The notes under the pieces are model-generated. The model did no database searches and had not been told where the DNA came from. It saw nothing but the letters and a program-made list of their open reading frames with translations. Below, piece after piece: positions 10,221-25,008 of a stretch of DNA of 54,909 bases. A program made the translations under genes and the position numbers. Source of the DNA: Lingula anatina. Its lineage: Eukaryota; Brachiopoda; Lingulata; Lingulida; Lingulidae. The stretch's first letter is position 1; each line of letters starts with the position of its first letter. The stretch is from positions 1 through 54,909 of the forward strand of contig NW_019775798.1 of the NCBI RefSeq assembly GCF_001039355.2, written 5' to 3'.

Positions 10221-13026
10221 TGATTACTTATAATTAAACTTAAACACGTTTAGAACCATTATACAATCTGTGACATTTTTATATATTTAATTTAATATTT
10301 TATTTCTCAATCGGTGTCAACATGGCGCCCACGTGTTTTGAACGAATGTTGGACCTAGGCCAAGAATTATGACGAAGCATAGAGTGAGGGCATCGCTCAC
10401 AAACAATAGGTAGACACCGGTCGTGAATCATTGCTGATTGATGGTATTTAAATCATGGTATCCATTTTGAGGAGTCATAAAGGCGTTGTTTCCTTGTCAA
10501 GCCAGGAAGGTGTGTGACCCGACCCAGTGTCAGCTGATCAGCGTTGTTGATCGTCAGTGTTGTTTTGACAACTTTGTTTACATGTAAATAGACCTGTTAT
10601 GTCATGCCTGATTTAGTTAACACGCCATACGGGAAAACCTACAGGATAATTGCCTTGTCTCTTGGGCGTAAAATGGCAATTTCAGAGACTTATCCGAATC
10701 AAAACAATCCCACGTGGAAGGTGTTTTGTGATTCTAATTTCCTCTGCGTGGTCTGAGAAGAACAGAAATTATGACAAAGTCTCTGTCACAGTGTCCTGTT
10801 CAGCATGACAGGTGTGAAAGGCGGGCACAGGTATGTGATTTATAAAATTTGAGTATTTGGTGTTTTTTAGTGATTTTTCTCAAGCAAACGGTAAGCTTTA
10901 GATTAGATATACATATAGCCGAAACCAGCACATGTTAGGGTGTTTTCTTTTGAATGTCCTGATTACTGAACTAAAGTAAGAGATACATTGAAAGTAGCCT
11001 TTTAATGTGAAATTCCAAGAATTTCTTTTCTTTGGTTTATCAAGTGCTTCATTTTCTTGGCACCATTGACATCCAGGTATGTAGTTGTTTATGCTTGATC
11101 TGGGCCAGATGTTCCCATAACCTTTGACTGAAACAAGTATTTTATTGCTTATGTCAGCACATCACGTGGCTCCTTGTCCTGGAAAGAAATCTTGCTTACA
11201 CAAAATAAAATCAGTGCTCTGTATTTGACACTGAATATCTAGGAAGATAAATTAAGGGGAAATCCCACAGGTACTGAAATATGTGTGATTGTAAGAAATG
11301 TGTCGGATTCTGAGAATTTGGTTATTGTTTGTGCTCTGTTCATTGTTGCATACATTTGGATTTTCCCAGTTTATGACTTGTATTTTCATAGAGGAAGTAC
11401 AGGTGAATTAGACTTAAAATGGAAAGTGTGGCGAAATGGACTGTCAGATTTAAAGGAAAATATTGTGTTTGCTTCAATAACAATAAGATGTTTTATTTAT
11501 TTATTTTGCCATTCAAGAATGGAGTAAAAGTAACTTGATAGCTTCTTCAGTGGCACAGAGGGATATAAATTTTCTTTTTATTTTCCAATTTGTAATTTTT
11601 TCCAGCCCATCTGTGGAGAATGAATAATAACAGATGATCTGATGTTATTTAAGTGAACAGCATTTCCAGTGTAGAGTTGCTATATTTATACTTGTTCCTG
11701 ATTCACTTAGAATGCACTTAATACCATTTGTACTGGAACAGGCAAACTTGTGGAACTGTAAATATTGATGATTCACAGCCTGGAGTATCGGGGAGCAGAG
11801 AGAAAAAATTAAGTTTAAACTGGTGAAATGAGATAGCATTCCCAATAGTGTTCATAGTCACCAGTACAGTCTGGTCAGTCTTGCTGGAAGATTGAATTCA
11901 TTTGCATTCTTTTTACATTGTAGTTTTTATTGGGCTTCCGTGGCTTTTTTATTTTATTTTATTTTATTTTATTCAAATTTTGCCATCTTTTGTTATTTGA
12001 CAGTTAACCAAATATCATCAGATCTCTTTATCAGTATTATTTCTTTAGTACCATTTCATCATTGCTCTATGAGTACGTATTACTTGTTCATTACTATTTC
12101 GTTATTTCTCAAACAGAGAAGAAAGCCATGATAACTTTTTGAAAATGTTTTGTTAAAGATGTAAAATTATTCCCTGTGTTTACAGAAAGTGAAAAGAGAT
12201 TGTATCGTAGTTGCCAAGTGAGATTGGGGCTTTTCTTGAAGTACATGTTAACCTATTTTTAAAGTAAACATTTGGAGGATGAAAAATAAATCTTGAAATT
12301 CTTTCGTTTGATTGCATAAGGCATGAAAGATTTTTTGATAGATTTCAACATAAAACAATACAAACACTCATTCAACTACATCTCACTCACACACATATAT
12401 TTGCATGTACATGCATATGTAAGCTAACTTCTCTGTTTATCCAAGAAAGAATGCAATGAAATGCAATGAAAATTTGTATCGTGTAAAAATGAACAATGAT
12501 CTGATGTTGAAGGATTTCTGTGAATATCTTTCACTGTAGCTTCAGTGATATGGTAAATATTCTGTGTTAGTAATTATTTGTGATCTGTGTTTGTTTGTGG
12601 CTGTATATATATATCATATCAGTCTACAGAATGGTGTGTGTCACTGCATGATGCTGTCAGGGAATATTAGTAATACGCACATTGATTTATTTGTCGCAAG
12701 CACTATTATGGTCTCGAAAAAAAGTGGGTTAATTTTCTTCAAGCTAGTACATGTGAACTTGAACAACAGATTGTCTCTTGGTATTATTGACTCACTTTAT
12801 GCTTCTCTGAAACAGGTCAAAGAACATATGTAAGGAAATATTCTTTATCTATTTCAGTTTCTGCCAAAGGAGTTTAGTCCTGTGAGAGTTTTGCAGGTTT
12901 ACATTAAGGCTATATTGCAGTTTATTTCTGAACTTGCCCTTAGGCGTGAAGCACTGCATTCGATCAGTATCTGGCAAGTAATGTGAAAACATGAATGACT
13001 GCCAAATACTTGATGCAATTCAATTA

Positions 13027-13283
13027 GGCTTCGTTCACATGCAATGTCTATTTTCTAAATTCTATTTTCTATTCGCGCTATCTTATGATCACAGTCTGTG
13101 CACTGAATATCCCGCCGCGTAATTACTGGCAGCGCGAGCCAGTTACTTATAGTAACTTATAGTAACTGGCTCGCGCTGCCAGTAATTACGCCGCGGGACA
13201 TTAAGGGCACAGAGCGTGATCATAAGACATACCGCGAATAGAAAATAGAATTTAGAAAATAGACATTGCATGTGAACGAAGCC
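13027..13283. mobile_element. Harbinger-like palindromic MITE in POLR2H intron 1
   Basis: A 257-base near-perfect inverted repeat. The arms start GGCTTCGTTCACATGCAATG and end with its complement. It is flanked by TTA on both sides (13024-13026 and 13284-13286), the 3-bp TWA-type target duplication typical of PIF/Harbinger. The centre forms a perfect hairpin with arms GGCAGCGCGAGCCAGTTACT. No ORF. The whole element could fold into one long stem in the pre-mRNA. Confidence 0.8.
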
Positions 13284-14751
13284 TTAGGGAGTGCTGGGGG
13301 TGTGCAGTCCATGGCACCCTAATCACTGAGTGTGGTAGAGGTGCCGTCTTAGCACAATTTATTGCTCAACCAATACTGATAGCATTATTAATGTTTTTTG
13401 ATACAGACTTAGTACTCGTGATTTTGGTTGTTATTATTATTGCGATTAATTGTAGATAGGAATCTAAAAAATAAAAGAAAGGAAAAAAAGAAAGAAAAAG
13501 CAAATAACTTGTGCAATAAAAAGTTAATATTTGTTTTAGATTTCTCAACATCTATACTTGTCCAAATGTTTTTTTAAAGAAGTGCAATAACAGTATTTTT
13601 ATGGTTTATAATGTGTAAAGATTGTGTAAATCTTTGACTTTCTAAAGCTGCTTAATCCCTACATAATCCTCCTTGCATTGGCAGTGTTCTTTAGTATGAC
13701 ATAACATGCCAGTTTTGTGGTTTCCTCACTGCCGTGTCAGTTGCACAGCTTTATCCTGTACACATAGAAAACATGACCAAATAAAGCCATTACCTGGAGA
13801 AATTAATGTCCTGAACTTTAAAGGTAGAAGAAGAAAAGTAAATTCTTTGTTTGCGTGCTTTTGATTCAATTTATTTTAGGTACTTTAAAAAGTATGAGCA
13901 GTTTGTCAAATTTAGGGCCTCTGATTTATTTTATATCACTGTAATTTACTAGTAATTATTTTAATAATGAAAATATCATATTAATTTAATTGAAATTTTG
14001 ATTGGCTGAAGTTCAACAGTCATTTGGCTAGAATACATTTTACCCTTTGGGAATGAACTGACATTTGAATCATGCCCATTAGCTGATGAATTTTGTAAAA
14101 GTATTTAGTGGTAATAAGGGTCTGTATCAGATATTAGTAAAAAAAGATTCCTAAAAGAAAAATCTACCATGATTAAGCCAACTTTTGTATGTCAGTAATG
14201 AGAGAGACCTAATATCAGCATCATTAAAGAAATACCTTTGATTGAAACAGGGTCATTTATTACATGGAATGATGAATAGCAGACATAACCCACCCCTTTG
14301 AAGTAAGGTTGAGTTAAACAAATTTTCTTTCTTCAGCCCCAAAAATGTTCAGATTTGGGGATGGGTCCTCCCTGCAAGCTAAGGTACATACTTGTGGTTC
14401 TTTTTCCTGTAAATTGACACCGTGCTCTGGTCAAGTTTCTTTATTTTTAATCACAAGGTAGTCTACCTCTGACACAACAGCAACACATCATGTGCCTCTG
14501 TGGTCACAGCAGGTCTCAAATGATTAATAACTTTTTGTGTAGCCAAGTATCTTGTTGTACTTGCCTTAGCAAAGAAATGAACCAAATAAATGCTACCTTA
14601 AGCAAAAGTTGTCAAATATTTGAAATAATCTGTGGATAGTTTAGTATATAGCTGTTGTGTATCATACAGTAATTCTGTGTCTACCGGGACATGACGAAAG
14701 TTGCTGGCCCTCTTCACATTATGACAGCTAAACCCCAGCATGTGCTCGTGT

Positions 14752-14754
<3 letters not shown>

Positions 14755-14782
<28 letters not shown>

Positions 14783-14787
14783 CACAC
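14755..14787. repeat. CA/CACG microsatellite
   Basis: A run of GCAC units passing into CA units inside POLR2H intron 1. Confidence 0.85.
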
Positions 14788-15985
14788 TAAATCACACACC
14801 CACACTGTCTGGTGCACATACACTTTGACAGCAACCTATACAATGACTCATAGTGATAAATATGACCATATTTATTGACAACTAATCTTTTTAAAAATAT
14901 TAACGGAATAAGATTGATATTAAAACAGACCTAAATCCTTGCTATTTTTTTATTTTTTGTTTTGTTTTTTTTAAATTTTTAAGAGAAATATAAATCCAGT
15001 ATGCAGTATTTCAAGTACTAGTAATAGTACTAGTAATCTAAAGGGTTATGCTGTAGTTATAGAACTCTAGTATTGCTTTGTAAAATCAATATAATTGGAC
15101 TACTGCTATTTTCAAGAAGCTCAGACATTAAAGTGCTGCATATAACATTGATGTACACAACTTAATATTGAAAATGCCATTCCGAATGATCCCAAGAGCC
15201 TTTTCTTTGTTGAGAATTATCAAATTCTTCATCAAATAATTCAGACCTGTGAAAAAGACTCATAGGAATGAAATTCAAGCATCTGGATGCAGGCACCTGA
15301 TTGGCCAGAGTTTGAAATTTCAATTTAAGAAAGGCAAAAAGTTAGCGTCTCTTTTTAAAATGTTTAAGCGGCAGTTGTAAGGGAGTGGCGCGGGTGTAGA
15401 TCCAGGCACCAGGGAGTGAAGGAAAGATGGGACAGAGGCAAAAGCTGAAAACTAGGAGAGGGAGAAGGGGATGAGTTTGCAGTTTTATCAAGCCAAATGT
15501 GGTGTCTTAGTGGATACTTCATTTAGAATAAGATGCAATGGAGGAGACTGCTCAGTGCTAGTTTTTAATGACTAAGTAACAGACTATTTTTCCAAAAATG
15601 AAGAGAATGCAGAAATGGTAGGCTAGTATGAATACCGATGGTTGAAAGTCCATGCAATTTTCAAAGCAAGCAAAGTATTGGGCATCGTGAGGGTTAGAAT
15701 GTTGCAGCTGAAAATATTTTAGAGCAGTTATTTATAAATGTTAGGTTGTGCAATTTTCAGTAAAATGTGAATCAAAAACATTTCTTAAACAGGTAGTATG
15801 CAAAGTGACTGAAGCACATTGGGCAAGTTTTTTTTCTTTGCACTGGTGGCAGTTGAATATATATGAATATTTTCTATTACTTGTGAATTATGAATTTTTT
15901 GTAAATTTACATATAACACATTTTAAAAAGTTTATTACAAGCACACAAAGTAATGTGACAGAGGGTTTGTGTGACATCTCTTTAA

Positions 15986-18150
<2,165 letters not shown>

Positions 18151-18154
18151 TCAC

Positions 18155-18235
18155 ATCACGGGCTGATATGGGGTCTTCCCATTGTGTATCATGGGCTGAT
18201 ATGGGGTCTACCTGTTGTGTATCATGGGCTGCTTA
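18155..18235. repeat. Minisatellite of about 36 bases
   Basis: Two full units and part of a third around CATGGGCTGATATGGGGTCT, each ending TTGTGTAT. Confidence 0.75.
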
Positions 18236-19128
18236 GCCAGATGATTGGCACTTCTTTGATTTGATGAACTTGTTGGGATATTACTATTGTTTCTATAGAC
18301 AGAAGATAGTGGTTGTGTTTACTGTTTTGTGATAGTACATGGGCTGCCAGTGTAATTTTAATACAGTCCCAGTTAGAAAATTGCCCTTGTTGAATAATTA
18401 TAAAATATGGTAACATTCTCTTTACAAGTATATTTAAAACTGGTATATTTTTTTCTTACCAGAACATGGAAGTAATGTTGTTTAGCAGGTATTTGCTTCA
18501 TAATCATTTCCTTTGTTAGCCATACACAATTATTCCTAAGTGTTTCAACAGATAGATATGATTACCTTGTCAGTCTTGATATTATCAGGTATCAGTCTGT
18601 TTATTTGACAGCATTTGCTGACTTACTGCAGTAATCTACTGTTTTGTATCAGTGGCTAAGATAGCTGTTTAGAATGGAGTTTAGTGAGTTAGTTTTGATG
18701 ATAAAGTTGATCTATTTGGACACAATTGTCATTGTCCTGAGAGGTCAACATGAGTTTTCTGTGATATATATTTAATTGGTGAAATGAACTCACATATCAG
18801 TTTCTGTCAACCTATGTGTACAGGACAATATATCCATTTGATAAGATTGACCTGACAGTGATTGTCCCTTGTAAATGTTATATGAATCAAGATATGAGGT
18901 TCGACAATAAGGTGCTACTGTTTCTACATGTATCAGTGCACGTCATTTATAAAGCTGTCCCAGTTCTGTAGTTAACATCAAACTAGATATGACTCCATTG
19001 TCAATGGGCAAGTGCTGTCATAACTTATCACCTGTTTTAATTATGAAATATCACTCCAGATATGTATGTTGAGTGATAATAATGAATTGTTTGAACTGCT
19101 ACATGGGGTCAATTAAGAACTCCACCAG

Positions 19129-19268
19129 GGCCCCGTAACTCGAAAGCATCGCGTATTGCATAGAGACATATAGAGACTACAATGCACTATATGGGATGAG
19201 TATGGGCAAGTTATATGTAGAACCGAGATGCTTGCGCTCCGATGCATGATGCTTTCGAGTTAGGNTCC
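19129..19268. mobile_element. Small inverted-repeat MITE
   Basis: About 140 bases whose ends are inverted copies of CCTAACTCGAAAGCATC (left form CCGTAACTCGAAAGCATC). No ORF. One n lies in the right arm, so the exact terminus and target duplication cannot be read. Confidence 0.55.
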
Positions 19269-19530
19269 AAAACTGACAGAGATAGGTAGTTACTATTGAA
19301 CTTGAATAAGAAGTCATACACTGGCAATCGAAATGTGACCTTGAAATTGACCTTTGACCTACTTTTTACCATGAACTGAACTTTGCAAATTTTGCTTCAC
19401 TTTCATCTCCCAAACTGGCAGAGATAGGTCCATAGTTACTATTGCACTTGAAGAGGAAGTCATATACTGGCAATCTAAATGTGACCTTGAAATTGACCTT
19501 TGATCTACTTTTCACCATGAACTATACAAG
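19266..19530. repeat. Tandem pair of a 130-140-base unit with nuclear-receptor-like sites
   Basis: Two diverged copies start near 19266 and 19409 (AAACTGrCAGAGATAGG). Each contains ATTGACCTTTGA; in the first copy it extends to TGACCTTTGACCT, a perfect DR1 (two AGGTCA half-sites spaced by one) on the minus strand. Confidence 0.6.
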
Positions 19531-19785
19531 CCCAAACTAATTTAGACCACTTTTCAACAAAATCACAGTTCAGAATTTATAAAATTCTTCTATCTCCATA
19601 CCTACCAAACCTCTTAAAATTAAAAATCATATCATATAACAGAAATCATTACTGCACTCCCCACATTCAATCACAACACTCAAATGATGTCCTACCCCCC
19701 TTCCCACATTTTTCCCATACAATTACGCTTACTCCAGCTGGTGGTACAATGCCAGGAGGCGGTATCGCCTCTCTGATCCTCTAGT

Positions 19786-19955
19786 TGACCATGTTACCTG
19801 TTGTGCAAGATTAAAATTCAGTGTTGACTGACAGCGCTATTATAAGCATTATTTATTATTGCATCAGAATTGACAAAATGACCTTTTTTGCATCTTTATT
19901 TTCTGTTTTTTGTCTGTACATTTGACAGCTTTGCTGCCTTGTTTTCTTTTTCAAA
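19786..19955 (+). repeat. Dispersed repeat family R1, short copy
   Basis: Shares TTGACCATGTTACCTGTTGT through the TCTGTACATTTGACAGCTTT segment with copies ending near 26493/27135 and 33716. It gives the uninterrupted form used to define the insertion in the 26-kb copy. Confidence 0.75.
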
Positions 19956-20280
19956 TAAGTCATATTGTGTAATATTATTCTGTGTTGTTGTTAAAGGGAT
20001 AACTGTTTGTATGATATCCATATTTACTAATAAAAATATTGTAAATAACTCCTAGAAATATAACAAATTTTGTTTTACCACTAAAATGGCAGTCAACACA
20101 TTTATTAGTACCATCAACCTGTAAGCTGTTGGTACTCCTGGTTTTAGTCCCGACCCGTCTCGTACACCTCCACCAGCTCTGTGTTCTGGCGCCGAATACA
20201 AGTCACCATTCTCCTCCTAGACAGCAAGGACCCATGTCCCCATCTCTTAGATTTAGGTCACATATAATCTCAACTTGAAT

Positions 20281-20300
20281 CCCCCCCCCCCCCCCCCCCC
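20281..20300. repeat. Poly-C run
   Basis: A run of about 20 C. The surrounding 20.0-21.8 kb holds no gene I recognise. Confidence 0.85.
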
Positions 20301-21869
20301 GTTTTTATGTATAGACACAGATGTGTCTGTACATATTGCCGTCACCTGCGTCTGTCGTCGTCGCTGTGCACTTTCAGCGTTAACACGATAAGTGGAAGAC
20401 AGTTTTACTTTAGCTTTATATTTACAGAGCTGATGAATATTCATAAAACGCGGGTCAAGTTTGAAAATCAGCATGATCGGGCCATTATTGTAGAAGTTAT
20501 GCTATTTTTTCACTTTTCAGCATATATGCAACACCGTTAACACATTTCAAGGAAAACCGATAGGCCTGTTGTCATGAAACTCATAGCATGAAAATAAAAA
20601 AAATAAAAGACTTTAATACTCAAATAGTCTGCTATTCTATACCTGTCTACAAGACACTTAAAACCTAGCTCTTGGCAGCATTGTGTTAATTTGGACCTGT
20701 GCAGAAAAAGAGGAATTTAAAATTCCTTGCAAAATTCTTTCCAGTATCTCCAAAGTTTCCCTCGTGTGCTTCTGTTTGCTAGTGCAATGTCAACAGGTCA
20801 ACAGGGAGGTATACTGTACAACCTGACCGCCTATTTGGTCTGTCACCAAGGCAATAAACTGTTTGATGGAGTTCCTAGTCAGACTGGTGGGGTTCATGAG
20901 GGTCAACTGACTTAGGTCAATGAATTTTTAACTTAATGTACAGGTAATTGGGAATAACTCAGAAATGCATAAAAGAAGAGACCTCTTCTTTTAAATAGTC
21001 TCTGAAGATCATTTACAAATGTTGCAGCAGCCCCGCTTTTGACTGTTACGACTCTGTATTTGGCAGGTGCCATTTTTGTTTTTAAAAATGTTCTTGAAAC
21101 TAAGGAATTTTGTTTTTGTAGGCCAATATCCTTAACAAGCTATTAATATGAAAAGAAGTCCAGGGAGGGGTTTCAAAACAACAATTAATGTCGATAAATA
21201 TGGCCTCAAATGTTTTAATAATGACTGTTAGTACACAGGTATAACCAAACGATTTGTACCATGCTTTGGTTATTGACTCTTAGAAATTTAAAGTGAAAAA
21301 TGCAGTGGTAAGACAAGTAGTAAGACGTTCCAATTTCAATAAAAAGAAGGGGATTTTTAAAGCTAAAATTTATTTACATACTGAATAAAGTTATTATAAA
21401 GATGTAAAATCTCTAAAATAGAGGTAAGTATGATCAATATAAAAACTAAAAAAATAAGGTCAATATTCTGATTATATATATATTCACAAAAAATAATACA
21501 GGACATTTACAACACAATGAGAGACAAAGACACCTTCCAGCTGCCATTCACACACTGAAGTTCTTACAAATGTGGGTTAAAAATACATGTATAAATTTTT
21601 TAAATAAAAGAATCTCAGTACATAGTTAATAAAAACTTGTCTAGGCTTGATTGATCCAGCAGATGGCAGGCTGCTTGATATCCTAGCTGGCCAAAAGGTT
21701 AAACAAACATACTTTACTACAGTTGAATAGCCAAATGGAGCTTTTGTACCCCTTTGGGACTCCTTCCACAACTGTGGCATAAATGAATTGGATCTAACTC
21801 TCACAGTCATCTTGTTAAGAATAGCACAACACTGAACCCAAAAGCCAGGTGGGACAATCCAACATTTTA

Positions 21870-22083
21870 ATGACAACATTTAAAACTGACAAGTCTATAA
21901 AAGCCCAGATAGGCAGAGTGAAGAAATACCGCAATATTTACGTCTCCTATGCGGTAGCTGGTCTCACAGATACAGAATTCCAGACCAGCTTTACAGAATT
22001 GAAATGTTTCTTGTTATCTCTGTCCCCACTCTTTACCAGTGACAACTACGACAAGTTACTGATTGTTCTACTTTATGCAGCAG
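21870..22083 (+). CDS. Roc-COR-caspase gene, exon 1 (helical N-terminal region)
   Basis: Starts at ATG 21870 (in-frame TAG upstream at 21822) and ends GCAGCAG/GTAAGA in phase 1. It encodes a basic start, then YRNIYVSYAVAGLTDTEF and a leucine-rich predicted-helical part (ELKCFLLSLSPLF, YDKLLIVLLYAAG). Such a region before Roc would suit a death-fold (DED-like) domain, but the match is too weak to claim. The join to the next exon in phase 1 gives Gly and keeps the frame. An upstream exon cannot be excluded. Confidence 0.55.
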
Positions 22084-22890
22084 GTAAGATGTGTACAAAG
22101 ATAGCGTTTAGTTATGAAAATGTACACATTTTGTTAGTGGAATTCAAAAGAAAACATAATATTGATAATAGAAATTAAGTTCATAAGTAATTTATTCACC
22201 TCTGTTTGTTTGTCACCAGCGTAACACATGAAGGATATTGTCACTTTTCCCCAAAAACTCTTTATTTGCTGCCTTACATACACTTTCTTGGGAAATATAT
22301 AAAACGTCAATGTTCAGCGACTAAATAAATTAACATGTACATCATCTAACGCATGGGCGTAACTAGGCATACGCACGGATGCACTGTGCGTACAGTTTTT
22401 TGGGCAACCATGATATTGAATTATTTCATAGAAATTTAGTGTAGTTTTCACTGAATATAATGAAAAATCCTCTGCGAGTTAAAGTCACCTGTGTGTACAC
22501 ACCCTCTGTGTCAATTGTATGTATACGCATTGTACACCATTGTTCTGACACCCCATCATGCATACTTTTATTGAACTGAGGTAAACAATGCCTGTTACCT
22601 TTACAAGTCCTATCTTAATCTTCCATCTAACTGGAACTTCCTTTACCTCTTAATCGGAGTGTTAAGTGGCCTTTAACCCTCCTGTAGCCTTTGTCTTCAG
22701 AGTATCGAACGCGCACTCACTGGCGATATTTATCTCAGGAAAAAGTCTACCTGTGCGTTATTTTCAAAGAGCAGCTCCAGCAGACCTGGGGGCACTAGAT
22801 AAAATCTGGACACCAAGTTTAATAAGAGGCTAGAGAAGCAAAGGAAGAATTTTTTCCTTCAAAGCTTCATAGGAATATTAACACAGATTT

Positions 22891-23550
22891 CCTAGCAGGC
22901 AAATTATGTTGTTTTGACGTTGAAACAACGTTGAACCATAACGTTGAGAAGACTTTGGATAAACGTTGGATTTGAAAGTTGTGTCAACCTCAGATAACAA
23001 CGTTGTATCAATGTCAGAAACCAATGTTATATCAACCCCACCCAGCGGGAAATTAGCCTGGATGTGTTTAGCAGTAGGACATGTTTGATGGCTATATATT
23101 ATTATTATATATATAAACCTTGGAAATTTTAACTTAAAGGCCATACATAAATACCCTACATACATTTAGCCATCAAACATGTCCTACTACTAAACACATA
23201 CAGGCTAAAAGGGTGTACCATGCTTAGGTGCAAAACATGCTTAGGAGCTAGATGCATTGAAAATATCAGACAAAGCAGGCACTTGGATGTTTTTACAGTG
23301 TACGTTATAATTGTGTACCTGTGTTTTGTACCAAAAATAAAAACATTACTTGTCATTTTAATGTCTTTTCATGCAAGAATGTTGTCTAACAACTGGGGTT
23401 GATACAATGTTATTATGATATCTGACGTTGATGCAACATTGATATCTGAGGTTGAGTCGACTTTCAAATCCAATGTTAATGCAACGTATTATCAACGTTA
23501 TGGTTCAACGTTGTTTCAATGTTAAAACAACATAATTTGCCAGCTGGGTA
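22891..23550. mobile_element. Inverted-repeat element rich in CAACGTTGA, with nested palindrome
   Basis: About 660 bases with terminal inverted repeats of about 160 bases, starting GGCAAATTATGTTGTTTT and carrying many CAACGTTGA-like motifs. Inside it (about 23056-23213) is a second inverted repeat, TTAGCCTGGATGTGTTTAGC against its complement, that looks like a nested element. Its right half recurs at 36170-36300. It sits in intron 1 of the Roc-COR-caspase gene. No ORF of note. Confidence 0.7.
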
Positions 23551-23922
23551 GTGTTTATTTATGAGCATGTAGACATAATATTAATGGAATTTAAGTAAAA
23601 TATAATATTGATGGTAAGGATTTAGTGCACAAGTAATGCATTAACCTCCGTTTGTTTGTCACCAGAGTAACGCAGTAAGTAATCAGTATGGGTGGATTTT
23701 GTTGAAATTTTCATGATACATCAGAGATGGGTTTCCGTATAAGTTTTTTAAAAATTCTGGTGTTAATATGCAATACCATTTGCCCTCCACCTCTTTAGAT
23801 ATTCTTTTGCTTCTTTTCTGCTATCGCCTCACAATTAAATATCATCCGCAAACATCATCATTCACGGGACATTTTCCATGAGTCATTTCGTCAATCTGAA
23901 GCAATATCATTCGTATTACCAG

Positions 23923-24153
23923 GTGAATTTAATGAACGGCTTCGCCGATTGTGTGAAAATGGTAAGATTCCAGTGTACCGACAGCGAGTAGCTATTGTTG
24001 GACCTTACGGTGTGGGAAAGACTCATCTCGCCAAGCGCCTCATCCATGAGGAATATATCAAAGCAGAAGATGCAAATACAACTGGCGTGAATATATACCG
24101 TCATAGGTGTGTTGTCCATAAAGCTGGCCGATCCTGTTGGATAAGAGGAAAAG
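23923..24153 (+). CDS. Roc-COR-caspase gene, exon 2 (Roc P-loop)
   Basis: Acceptor ATTACCAG ends at 23922; start and end are both phase 1 (donor AAAG/GTAAAC). It encodes FNERLRRLCENGKI, then the GTPase start VAIVGPYGVGKTHLAKRL, with a full Walker A GPYGVGKT and a beta-strand before it. EDANTTGVNIYRHRCVV follows, placed like the switch-I TxGI/VxI segment of Roc GTPases in invertebrate Roc-COR proteins, and then CWIRG. GTP binding is expected from the P-loop. The later G motifs (DxxG, NKxD) are not in this exon. Confidence 0.75.
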
Positions 24154-24588
24154 GTAAACAGAATATAGGAAAACATTTGGCACATATGGAATTTGTTTAT
24201 AAAGAATACAAAGAACAGAAGATAAGACATTTTCAATTTTACCGCATAACCCACAATAAGTGTATGTGTGGGTGTCGAAATGTGTCCTTCCCTATCTTAG
24301 TATGGTAGACGAGGGGCTGAGTAAAAAAGTACCTAAATAAGTGGTGCCTTTGAATTGTTATCAATCAATTGACATACATGACACTTTACAATCTACTACT
24401 ACAGCCCACTGATTATTTTTTAACTGGGTACAAACACGATAATTTCATTCTCTGTAAAAACACCATGCTTTATTATACTAAATATTGAATTGAATTTTTC
24501 AACGGTGTAGCCTGATACGTACACTCAGAAAAGGTACATTTAGATACAACGCTTGATCTACCTGTATGATCCTTCCAACTATTCTCAG

Positions 24589-24744
24589 ATGATCCAAAAG
24601 ACCAGTTTGCACAAAATATGGCAATTGGAGTACAGAATTCAGATACGTTTTGTGAGCCGGACTTAACAGTATTGGACCAAACGCCACTAGAGGAATCCCT
24701 ACCAGATACAGAAGAGAATATTAATAACGTGCTGACAAATAGAG
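24589..24744 (+). CDS. Roc-COR-caspase gene, exon 3 (acidic linker)
   Basis: Acceptor ATTCTCAG, 156 bases, phase 1 at both ends, donor GTATTG (weak). Joined to exon 2 it reads DDPKDQFAQNMAIGV and then an acidic run (LEESLPDTEENINN). No domain seen. The consistent phases and lack of stops support it as coding, less surely than its neighbours. Confidence 0.5.
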
Positions 24745-24957
24745 GTATTGTACATGATTGTCTCTAATAGTTCATCTTGGTGCAATTTAAGCAGATATTT
24801 GTAGTTATTCTTCTTTTTTGCCAAGAGATTCCACCTTCTATGTGTTTTTCGTTGGCCATTCCACATATATATGTTCCTTAAAGACGTTTTTGTTTACTTC
24901 AAGGTTGAGTCTTCTGTTAGAATGGTGTTTGATATTATTCTTTTCTTTATTCTACAG

Positions 24958-25008
24958 CCGCTCCCCCTGATGACAGTGAATCACCTGCCTCTCCTGACAA
25001 AGCAGCAG
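24958..25008 (+). CDS. Roc-COR-caspase gene, exon 4 (Pro/Ser/Asp microexon)
   Basis: A 51-base exon, acceptor TTCTACAG and strong donor GCAG/GTAAGT, phase 1 at both ends. It encodes AAPPDDSESPASPDKAA, a flexible linker. Being symmetric it could be skipped without a frameshift. Confidence 0.5.

Noticed and set aside
20120-20225. GC-rich patch resembling part of a tRNA or a coding exon
   Set aside because: No cloverleaf can be drawn and the minus-frame peptide is short and unknown.
22340-22420. GCATGGGCGTAACTAGGC, which resembles the end of a hAT-like transposon
   Set aside because: No matching inverted end was found nearby, so no element can be bounded.
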